Assembly: GCA_002499345.1 (NCBI GenBank)
Contig: DALF01000018.1
Location: forward strand, 1 to 19,956
Source: Euryarchaeota archaeon UBA170
GTDB taxonomy: Archaea > Thermoplasmatota > Poseidoniia > Poseidoniales > Thalassarchaeaceae
Reading direction: 5' to 3'
DNA: 19,956 nucleotides
Shown: positions 1 through 5,739 of the stretch, in pieces
How the letters are laid out: each line of letters opens with the position of its first letter
Position numbering within the stretch: the stretch's first letter is position 1
The notes under the pieces: model-generated
The model's input: the letters and a program-made list of their open reading frames with translations, nothing else
What the model was told of the DNA's origin: nothing
The model's database searches: none
Translations under genes and position numbers: made by a program

Positions 1-440
1 GTAGTCCTATCTGTGATCATCTCACAATGGAAACCCTCGATCACAATCTCTCCATCATTAACTAGCCTCAGCCATTCAGACTTATCTCCACAAACAGATT
101 CCCTGATACTCGGTGAGACCTCAACAATCGTACCCCCTCCTCCCGGGGAAAGACCGATCTCCTCAACCATCTCTCTAAGCAGAGCGAAGCAAGCCTCCTC
201 ATAGGAATCGCCCACGTCTAGCTTGCCTTTCAGAACCTTAGCTGCTTCAAGGTCGACTCTGCTTATCCCCCCTCCTGGGAATGCCCAGTAGTCAGGAAAG
301 CTCGGCAATTCTGAGACTCTATGGCCAAGAAGAACTTCATGCCCCTCTGGAGTCTTTCTGCTAAGTACTACCGAGGCAGAGCGTCGTATGTTCGATGTAT
401 TGGCATCAGGTAACTTTAGGCCCTCTGGTAGCTCACTCAC
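1..440 (-). CDS. Nudix hydrolase, NUDT19/CoA-pyrophosphatase-like (C-terminus off the window)
   Basis: Reading the minus strand from a GTG at 440-438 gives 146 residues that run off the left edge. The Nudix helix is clear at residues 81-97: E81, R89-E90, E93-E94, G96, L97, fitting the E-x7-RE-U-x-EE-x-G-U part of the signature. The first Gly of the signature is replaced by Asp75. Upstream is the usual strand with FPGGG (residues 54-58), and about 20 residues separate it from the helix, an insertion seen in NUDT19-like members. The family cleaves nucleoside diphosphates linked to another moiety, using Mg bound by the Glu residues. The substrate cannot be read from this fragment. No ATG lies between the upstream in-frame stop and the conserved core, so a GTG (or TTG) start is needed. 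The gene is divergent from the aldo/keto reductase. The family call is firm; start and substrate are uncertain. Confidence 0.78.
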   Translation of the reverse strand, partial: MSELPEGLKLPDANTSNIRRSASVVLSRKTPEGHEVLLGHRVSELPSFPDYWAFPGGGISRVDLEAAKVLKGKLDVGDSYEEACFALLREMVEEIGLSPGGGGTIVEVSPSIRESVCGDKSEWLRLVNDGEIVIEGFHCEMITDRT

Positions 441-474
441 ATACTCTCGAAGAGATACGACGCTTGAACATGGC

Positions 475-501
475 TGTGGCAATGTTTGATTACATGTCAC
501 A
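475..501. promoter_or_regulatory. Dyad TGTGGCA-N13-TGTCACA in a divergent promoter region
   Basis: Two half-sites, TGTGGCA (475-481) and TGTCACA (495-501), are inverted with a 13-base spacer, allowing one G:T pair. They lie between the Nudix GTG and the preferred aldo/keto reductase ATG at 515. The spacer contains TTTGATTA, about 27 bases before that ATG, where an archaeal TATA box for a leaderless transcript would sit. Operator function is inferred only; the dyad is short enough to arise by chance. Confidence 0.25.
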
Positions 502-514
502 ACCTCACAGTGCT

Positions 515-1366
515 ATGTCTGGCACGATTAAGATAGGACACAAGGACGTCAAGACTGGGGAAATGTCTTCACAGGTCGACATACCAATGTTTGGCTTAGG
601 GGTCTACTTGATGAAGGGGCCCGGAGAATGCAAGAAAGCAGTATCTCATGCGATTGAATGTGGCTACAGGTTAATCGATACTGCCATGGCCTACGGGAAT
701 GAGTCAGAGGTAGGAGAGGCCGTACGCGAGTCAGAAGTAACTAGGGATGAGATTTTCGTAGTCACCAAACTAAGGAGGCCCCATGCAACCAGTTATGATG
801 AGGTGATTAGAAGGTGTCAGGAAAGTCATGATAATCTAGGAATTGGCGCAATTGACCTATATCTTGTGCATGCCCCGCCGGAAGACTTGGAGGTAAGACC
901 ACAGGTTTGGAAGGCAATGGAGGATTGTTTAGAGACAGGATTGGTTCGCTCAATTGGCGTAAGTAATTACGGTCATCACCATCTACAAGAAATGAAATCA
1001 TACGCGAGAATAATGCCCGCTGTTAACCAAATTGAAATCAATCCATGGCTACAAAGGCCGAATCTAATATCCGCAACTAAGGAAATTGGGGCTATCCCGA
1101 TGGCATATTCCCCTCTGGCCAGGGGGCACAAGGTGAATGACCAAGACTTGGCCGAAGTAGCGAAAATACTGGGTTGCACTCCGGCTCAGGCCGCAATAAA
1201 ATGGTGCATAGATTCAGGGTCAATCACAATACCCAAGTCCAGTAATAGCGATAGAATAGAGGAGAATTTTCACTCCCAGAGCTTAGATATCTCGTCGGTA
1301 CTAGAGTATTTCCAGTCTATGAATGAGAATTATATCTCAGGTTGGGACCCCACAGTAGAGCCATGA
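515..1366 (+). CDS. Aldo/keto reductase (NADPH-dependent carbonyl reductase)
   Basis: A single-domain TIM-barrel aldo/keto reductase of 283 residues, a normal length. The catalytic tetrad is visible: Asp55 and Tyr60 in the IDTAMAYGNE segment, Lys85 in FVVTKLR, and His119 in LYLVHAP. Other family landmarks are IPMFGLG near the N-terminus, GLVRSIGVSNY, the NQIEINPW segment, and a C-terminal ITIPKSSNSDRIEEN cofactor-binding stretch where Lys and Arg normally contact the NADPH 2'-phosphate. It resembles the 2,5-diketo-gluconate reductase / prostaglandin F synthase group, but the substrate is not predictable. The ATG at 515 leaves about 20 residues before the barrel, as usual. In-frame ATGs at 395, 470, 482 and 494 also exist; 395 would overlap the divergent Nudix gene. 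No Shine-Dalgarno is visible, so a leaderless transcript is possible. A small membrane-protein gene follows 9 bases after the stop. Confidence 0.9.
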   Translation: MSGTIKIGHKDVKTGEMSSQVDIPMFGLGVYLMKGPGECKKAVSHAIECGYRLIDTAMAYGNESEVGEAVRESEVTRDEIFVVTKLRRPHATSYDEVIRRCQESHDNLGIGAIDLYLVHAPPEDLEVRPQVWKAMEDCLETGLVRSIGVSNYGHHHLQEMKSYARIMPAVNQIEINPWLQRPNLISATKEIGAIPMAYSPLARGHKVNDQDLAEVAKILGCTPAQAAIKWCIDSGSITIPKSSNSDRIEENFHSQSLDISSVLEYFQSMNENYISGWDPTVEP

Positions 1367-1375
1367 GGGATATCT

Positions 1376-1555
1376 ATGAGTCAACCAGAAACCATCGAGG
1401 AAGAATTGGCGATTATTGCAGAGGCTCTAGAGGCAGGAATCGATCCATTCCCTCCAAAGAAAGAAGAGTCAGGCAGGCTCAGGGCAACCCTCGGTTGGTT
1501 CATGATTATCATAATATTTAGTTGGGTCTCACAGTTACTGTATCGGTCAGTATGA
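1376..1555 (+). CDS. Small single-TM protein of 59 residues, function unknown
   Basis: An ATG at 1376 opens a 59-codon frame ending with TGA at 1553-1555. The N-terminal half is acidic and helical (TIEEELAIIAEALEAGIDPF), followed by a Pro/Lys-rich linker. Residues about 39-56 form one hydrophobic helix (GWFMIIIIFSWVSQLL) near the C-terminus, like a tail anchor. A GAGGG motif 6 bases upstream can serve as ribosome-binding site and overlaps the end of the aldo/keto reductase gene, so the two are probably co-transcribed. I recognise no family. The helix design, binding site and close spacing argue that it is a real gene and not chance. Confidence 0.6.
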   Translation: MSQPETIEEELAIIAEALEAGIDPFPPKKEESGRLRATLGWFMIIIIFSWVSQLLYRSV

Positions 1556-1556
1556 T

Positions 1557-1632
1557 TGGTAGTCCCTCCCGGATTCGAACCAGGGTCATGGCATCCAGAG
1601 TGCCATATGATGGACCACTACACTAAGGGACT
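1557..1632 (-). tRNA. tRNA-Gln (anticodon CTG), CCA encoded
   Basis: On the minus strand the acceptor stem AGTCCCT (1632-1626) pairs with AGGGACT (1567-1561), followed by discriminator A (1560) and an encoded CCA (1559-1557). The anticodon arm is TGGCA / loop CTCTGGA / TGCCA, giving anticodon CTG for glutamine. The T arm carries GGTTCGAATCC. The D arm lies in GTGTAGTGGTCCATCAT. No intron is present. The gene is downstream of korB on the same strand. Confidence 0.93.
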
Positions 1633-1640
1633 AGCATCAT

Positions 1641-1656
1641 TCCGACACTGGTCGGA
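1641..1656 (-). other. Perfect hairpin between korB and tRNA-Gln
   Basis: TCCGAC-ACTG-GTCGGA is a perfect 6-bp stem with a 4-base loop. It is 8 bases before the tRNA 5' end and about 30 bases after the korB stop, in transcript orientation. No T-tract follows on the minus strand, so a bacterial-type terminator is unlikely. It may be a processing or spacer structure, or chance. Confidence 0.3.
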
Positions 1657-1685
1657 TATTTCAACGAATCCGAGCAATGAGGATG

Positions 1686-2714
1686 TCATCTTGCTCTGAA
1701 TCCAGCATTGACCTTCTCCAAGCTCTCTAAACTGGGACGCATCTCCTCGTCAGAAAGCTCCATCAAGGGGGTATCTGTCAATCCAAGGGCATCAGTAGCT
1801 GTTGGCTGATTTGGATTGTAATAGAGAAGTCCAGTTACATGCCGGCCGTCCCGAGTACCTTCATGAATCGCCCTCAATGCGGCTACGGCGTCTGCGGGAT
1901 CATGGTCTTCAGAGACAGTTTCCAACCTAAGCGTTGAACCATCGAATAATGAGATATCGCTAAACTCGCCTTCAGGTACCTCAACTTCCGAAAGAGGAGA
2001 GAAGTGTGGAATATAGTCAACAATATGGAGGACCTCATCATTTGACTTTACATAATTATAGGATCTGTAAGACTCATCGTTATTTGCGAATGTGACGCAA
2101 GGAGAGATAACATCGATAATCGCCATCCCCCGGTGACTCATAGCAGCTCTGAGTAAGGCAGTAAGTTGCTTCTTGCTCCCAGAAAATGACCTAGCTACGA
2201 AGGTACATCCTAGATTTACAGCCATAGCACACAGGTCTATCGGAGACTGCTCGTTAGGTAACCCCTTCTTTTTCTTGGATCCCTTTTCAACTGTAGCGCT
2301 ATACTGTCCTTTGGTTAACCCGTAGACTCCATTATTCTCTATTATGTAGACCATATCGAGGTTTCTTCTTATGGCATGAATGAACTGCCCAATTCCAATA
2401 CTGGCTGTGTCCCCATCTCCGGAAACTGCGATGAATGCCAGATCTTTGTTTACCATATTGGCGCCGGTAGTAACCGATGGCATCCTTCCATGTACTGTAT
2501 TGAATCCATGGCTCTTAGCTAGGAAATACGCAGGTGTCTTAGAAGAGCAACCAATGCCACTCATCTTTGCAATGCCTTCTGGCTTTATGCCATTCTCCCA
2601 TGCGGCCTGAATAATTACGTTGGAAATTTGGTCGTGCCCACAACCCGGGCATAATGAGGACTTCCCTCCCTTATACTCAGACTTTTCGAGATTTAGAACA
2701 TTTAATTTGACCAT
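1686..2714 (-). CDS. korB: 2-oxoglutarate/2-oxoacid:ferredoxin oxidoreductase, beta subunit
   Basis: A 342-residue beta subunit that, with the alpha/gamma subunit, oxidatively decarboxylates a 2-oxoacid to acyl-CoA and reduces ferredoxin in the cytoplasm. The four conserved cysteines that bind the [4Fe-4S] cluster in this family are present: C22 and C25 in CPGCGH, C56 in GIGCSS and C206 in SPC. Thiamine diphosphate/Mg binding is shown by GDGDTASIG (99-107) and ENNGVYGLTKGQ (126-137). The Lys-rich KGSKKKKG at 144-151 lies in the usual substrate/CoA loop region. An excellent GGAGGG ribosome-binding site (2727-2722) sits 7 bases before the ATG, inside the last codons of the upstream subunit gene, whose stop is only 3 bases away, so translation is probably coupled. 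2-oxoglutarate specificity is likely from family resemblance and the nearby aconitase gene, but pyruvate or another 2-oxoacid cannot be excluded. Confidence 0.93.
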   Translation of the reverse strand: MVKLNVLNLEKSEYKGGKSSLCPGCGHDQISNVIIQAAWENGIKPEGIAKMSGIGCSSKTPAYFLAKSHGFNTVHGRMPSVTTGANMVNKDLAFIAVSGDGDTASIGIGQFIHAIRRNLDMVYIIENNGVYGLTKGQYSATVEKGSKKKKGLPNEQSPIDLCAMAVNLGCTFVARSFSGSKKQLTALLRAAMSHRGMAIIDVISPCVTFANNDESYRSYNYVKSNDEVLHIVDYIPHFSPLSEVEVPEGEFSDISLFDGSTLRLETVSEDHDPADAVAALRAIHEGTRDGRHVTGLLYYNPNQPTATDALGLTDTPLMELSDEEMRPSLESLEKVNAGFRAR

Positions 2715-2717
2715 AAA

Positions 2718-4496
2718 TCAGCCCTCCAGAACTTCGACAACCCGATTCGCATACTCCTTTGCCTTCGGTGGGAGGCCATCGCTGTATGCAACAGAGTAAA
2801 GATTGGGTATCAGGTGTTTGGGGAGCTCCTTCCTCAATATCCCGTATAGTTGACCATCTCTGTTTACCTCCATGACAACCACGCGGTCGTGTCTTTCGAT
2901 AAATTTCTCAACTTCGGAGTGATATGGTAGGGCCCTGACTCGACATGTACTGACCGACATTCCACGCTCCTCTAGCATGTCATCTATCTCTACGATCGAG
3001 TTCTCCATACTTCCATAGAAGATTATTCCAACATCTCCCTCCTCCTCCTCACGAATAACTGGTGCAGGCAAGACATCTCGTGATCCGTCGATCTTCTTCT
3101 TCAGACGTTGCATAGCTTCGTAGTAGACCTGCGGATTTTCAGAATATATCCCATCCTCATCATGACCAGTTCCCCTGTAAAGAATCGGTGCCAGACCACT
3201 TCCAGGTAGAGTCCTGTAGGCAACACCATCTCCGTCCACATCTCTGTATCTGCCGAAATCTGAAATTGCGTCCAGCTGCTCCTGAGTTCTGATCACCTTC
3301 CCCCTATCCATTTTCTCGCTGGGGTAATCAAAACCTGATGTACTCCATCGGTTCATGCCCAGATCAAGGTCTCCAAATCCGAAAACTAGTGTCTGGAACC
3401 TCTCAGCATAGTCGAAAGCCCTCCAGCCGAATTCGAAGCACTCATCGACAGTTCCCGGAATGAGAACGATATGTTGGGTGTCTCCGTGGCTAGCTTCGTA
3501 GCACATGGAAAGATCTCCCTGTTGGGTCCTCGTTGGTAGGCCAGTAGACGGACCAGTTCTGTTGATATCCCAAATTACACCAGGGACCTCAGCGAAGTAG
3601 AATAAGCCAATGAATTCAGACATCAGAGAAATACCAGGGCCACTAGTACAGGTCATTCCCCTTCCTCCAGCCCATCCAGCTCCTAAGACCATTCCAGCGG
3701 CGGCCAGCTCGTCTTCAGCCTGAACCACAGCACACGTAGAGCCACCATCATCGGCCTCTCTCAGCTGAGGAATCCAGTGGATTATCGCCTCTGCTAATGA
3801 TGAAGATGGGGTTATTGGATACCAAGAAAGCATATTTATGCCTCCATAAATACAACCCAGTGCAACCGCCTCGTTCCCCTCTATCAGGAAAGTTTCGCTA
3901 GATTTTTCTCTGGCGATCGCAGCAAATTTACACACATCCCCCCAATTTTCAGAGGCATATGAACGAGCCTCGGAGATCGCTTGCAGATTCATTGCTATGG
4001 CGTTCTCCTTCCCTCTGAACTGTTGCTCAACGGCGCTTGATATCGCCTCCTCCTCTATTCCTAAGAGGTGTGCTATTCCTCCGACGTAATACATATTCGC
4101 CATCAATCTTGCCATCTTCGGACTAATCCCTCTAGCCATCGAGGTCATAGGCATTCCTAGACAAATACAATCTTCCCTCTCTACGGGCATCTTTGCATCT
4201 TCATTGTAAATTACAATCGTACCAGGCTCCAGTGCCTCCAGGTCTTTGTCCCATGTGTCTTTATTCATGATAATCTGAATATTTGTATCATCGCCCGGGG
4301 CTTGATAGCCCTTGTCACTTGCCCTGATAATGAACCAAGTAGGGAGTCCAGAGATATTACTAGGGAAGAGGTTCTTACCACTCACCGGGACTCCCATTTC
4401 AAACATTGAGTGTAGTATTATTAGATTGGATGACTGCGAACCAGTTCCGTTTGCAGTGGCGACATTTATTGTGAAATCATTGTAGATTTTGTCCAT
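2718..4496 (-). CDS. korA: 2-oxoglutarate/2-oxoacid:ferredoxin oxidoreductase, fused gamma-alpha subunit
   Basis: A 592-residue fusion of the gamma domain (about 1-185) and the alpha domain (about 205-590), the arrangement found in archaeal and some bacterial two-subunit enzymes. Gamma landmarks are the ANGTGSQSSN start and GKNLFPSNISGLPTWFIIR. Alpha landmarks are GNEAVALG, YPITPSS (226-232, the 2-oxoacid-binding loop), QAEDELAAAGM, TSGPGISLMSE and RTGPSTGLPTRTQQGDL. No ferredoxin domain is fused, so a separate ferredoxin must accept electrons. An in-frame ATG at 4553 exists, but the one at 4496 matches the family start and has GGGGAAG 7 bases upstream, so I prefer it. It heads the korA-korB operon and is divergent from the TPR-cyclophilin gene. 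Confidence 0.93.
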   Translation of the reverse strand: MDKIYNDFTINVATANGTGSQSSNLIILHSMFEMGVPVSGKNLFPSNISGLPTWFIIRASDKGYQAPGDDTNIQIIMNKDTWDKDLEALEPGTIVIYNEDAKMPVEREDCICLGMPMTSMARGISPKMARLMANMYYVGGIAHLLGIEEEAISSAVEQQFRGKENAIAMNLQAISEARSYASENWGDVCKFAAIAREKSSETFLIEGNEAVALGCIYGGINMLSWYPITPSSSLAEAIIHWIPQLREADDGGSTCAVVQAEDELAAAGMVLGAGWAGGRGMTCTSGPGISLMSEFIGLFYFAEVPGVIWDINRTGPSTGLPTRTQQGDLSMCYEASHGDTQHIVLIPGTVDECFEFGWRAFDYAERFQTLVFGFGDLDLGMNRWSTSGFDYPSEKMDRGKVIRTQEQLDAISDFGRYRDVDGDGVAYRTLPGSGLAPILYRGTGHDEDGIYSENPQVYYEAMQRLKKKIDGSRDVLPAPVIREEEEGDVGIIFYGSMENSIVEIDDMLEERGMSVSTCRVRALPYHSEVEKFIERHDRVVVMEVNRDGQLYGILRKELPKHLIPNLYSVAYSDGLPPKAKEYANRVVEVLEG

Positions 4497-4537
4497 TGAT
4501 TTTCTTCCCCGTTGTCCGAACATTGGCGTTCTTGCAA

Positions 4538-4549
4538 CCCCTTGCGGGG
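4538..4549. promoter_or_regulatory. G/C palindrome CCCC-TTGC-GGGG in the korA/cyclophilin divergent region
   Basis: A perfect 4-bp G/C inverted repeat lies 42 bases before the korA ATG and 95 before the cyclophilin ATG. Read toward korA it is CCCCGCAAGGGGTTG, nearly identical to CCCCGTAGGGGTTG found 53 bases before the surface-protein gene (9139-9155). The repetition in two promoter regions suggests a regulator site or a family of small palindromic elements. Confidence 0.35.
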
Positions 4550-4625
4550 ACACTCGGGTATTAGCCGTTACCCCGCCATACGCACAATTTCAACTGGGAC
4601 TTCCTTCCGCTGCCGTTTTGAAGGA

Positions 4626-4639
4626 TTGCGTGCTCGCAA
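4626..4639 (+). other. Hairpin just before the cyclophilin start codon
   Basis: TTGCG-TGCT-CGCAA is a perfect 5-bp stem ending 4 bases before the ATG at 4644. A GAAGGA motif (4620-4625) immediately precedes it, so folding would bring a weak ribosome-binding site close to the start codon. This role is inferred from spacing only. Confidence 0.25.
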
Positions 4640-4643
4640 CTCC

Positions 4644-5684
4644 ATGCCTGTATCAGAAGAACTCAGTAAATCATGGTCTGAGGCCGCAGCAATGATGGAC
4701 AAGGGAGATAATAATCTCGCATTGGAAAAACTCAGAGAATCTTGGGATATCTGTGAAAACGACTCTCAGAAGGCGAAGACTCTGAAGATGGCAGGTGATG
4801 CCGGGACTATATTGGGGACGGAAAATCCAGATATGCAGAGGTCTCACTGGAGGAAGGCCCTGAAGAGCTATCGTAATTCACTCAAGATGGATCCCAAGAA
4901 CAAGGACACCAGGAAGGCAATGAATAATCTCTCATCCCTGATGGATGCCAATGCCATTTCTCGTGGAGCGGGACTCCAACTAATGGATGAGGGCAACCCA
5001 ACTCCCTTCGGCCTGTTCGCGATAGTGGCTGTAATGATGGTGTCTCTGGTTGCTGTGAAGATTGTCTCAGACATGCTAACCGAAGAAGAAGGTAACCCAG
5101 TCGTTTCAATGGATATCTCATATGTGGATTCAGATACTGGTCAGCGGACAATGGGGACAATAGAAATCGAACTTTACAGTGATGATGCTCCAAAGCACGT
5201 TGAGAATTTCCTGCTTCATTCATCTCAGGGAAACTATGACTCTACCATATTCCACAGAGTCATTGAAGGATTCATGAATCAGGGAGGGGATATAGATGGC
5301 ATGAACGGGGCTGGAGGTAATGCGGCTAAGTGGTTCGGATACTGTAATGGCGAAAGTAGGAGTAGTTCCAGCGCTTGTGAGCAGAGCCAATGGACAGTTC
5401 CCGATGAGGCAAACAACGGCCTAACACATTCTTCTGGTATGCTAGCGATGGCCAAGACTAATGATCCCAACACCGGAGGTAGCCAGTTCTACATCGTACC
5501 AACCGGTAGTTCGCCCAGTCACCTAGACGGTGTTCACACAGTGTTCGGAGAGGTTCTAAGTGGCATGTCACATGTTGATGCGATCAATAATGTAGTCACC
5601 GGCAACAATGACGACGATACCAGTACAAGTGGCGACCAGCCAATTGATGACGTGAGGCTAATCACTGCTGTAGTCATCGAATGA
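4644..5684 (+). CDS. Membrane-anchored cyclophilin-type peptidyl-prolyl isomerase with N-terminal TPR region
   Basis: A 346-residue protein in three parts. Residues about 5-100 are helical with a TPR-like unit (WRKALKSYRNSLKMDPKNKDT). Residues 121-143 are a hydrophobic helix (GLFAIVAVMMVSLVAVKIV). Residues about 153-346 are a cyclophilin domain. Cyclophilin landmarks are FHRVIEGFMNQGGD (catalytic Arg205 and Gln213 of the family), GSQFYIV (279-285) and HLDGVHTVFG (293-302). The Trp that binds cyclosporin in human CypA is His here, as in many prokaryotic members. With no signal peptide and one TM helix, the likely topology is TPR in the cytoplasm and isomerase outside. A Ser-rich insertion carrying two cysteines (residues 234 and 245) could form a disulfide there. 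The ATG at 4644 is chosen because residues encoded upstream (from 4512) are Arg/Cys-rich and unlike any domain. A role in folding secreted surface proteins is inferred. Confidence 0.87.
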   Translation: MPVSEELSKSWSEAAAMMDKGDNNLALEKLRESWDICENDSQKAKTLKMAGDAGTILGTENPDMQRSHWRKALKSYRNSLKMDPKNKDTRKAMNNLSSLMDANAISRGAGLQLMDEGNPTPFGLFAIVAVMMVSLVAVKIVSDMLTEEEGNPVVSMDISYVDSDTGQRTMGTIEIELYSDDAPKHVENFLLHSSQGNYDSTIFHRVIEGFMNQGGDIDGMNGAGGNAAKWFGYCNGESRSSSSACEQSQWTVPDEANNGLTHSSGMLAMAKTNDPNTGGSQFYIVPTGSSPSHLDGVHTVFGEVLSGMSHVDAINNVVTGNNDDDTSTSGDQPIDDVRLITAVVIE

Positions 5685-5711
5685 ACGCAACACTACTCTC
5701 AGTCAAGTTGA

Positions 5712-5730
5712 TGGGCGGGACTCACGCCCA
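5712..5730 (+). other. Hairpin TGGGCG-GGACTCA-CGCCCA before acnA
   Basis: A perfect 6-bp G/C-rich inverted repeat with a 7-base loop lies in the 55-bp gap between the cyclophilin stop and the aconitase start, ending 9 bases before the GTG. No T-tract follows. It could be a regulatory RNA hairpin or an operator for acnA, or part of termination of the upstream gene. Function is not shown by sequence. Confidence 0.35.
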
Positions 5731-5739
5731 AAGGTCCGG

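Noticed and set aside
395..514. Forty-residue N-terminal extension of the aldo/keto reductase from an ATG at 395
   Set aside because: It would overlap the divergent Nudix coding region, has no family counterpart, and four later ATGs give a normal-length protein.
4497..4643. Coding extension of the cyclophilin gene from 4512, and of korA from 4553
   Set aside because: The two extensions overlap each other on opposite strands, are Arg/Cys/Pro-rich without domain character, and the region reads better as a divergent promoter.
4882..5223. 113-residue open frame on the minus strand inside the cyclophilin gene
   Set aside because: It lies wholly antisense to a well-supported gene, has low-complexity composition and no ribosome-binding site or domain.
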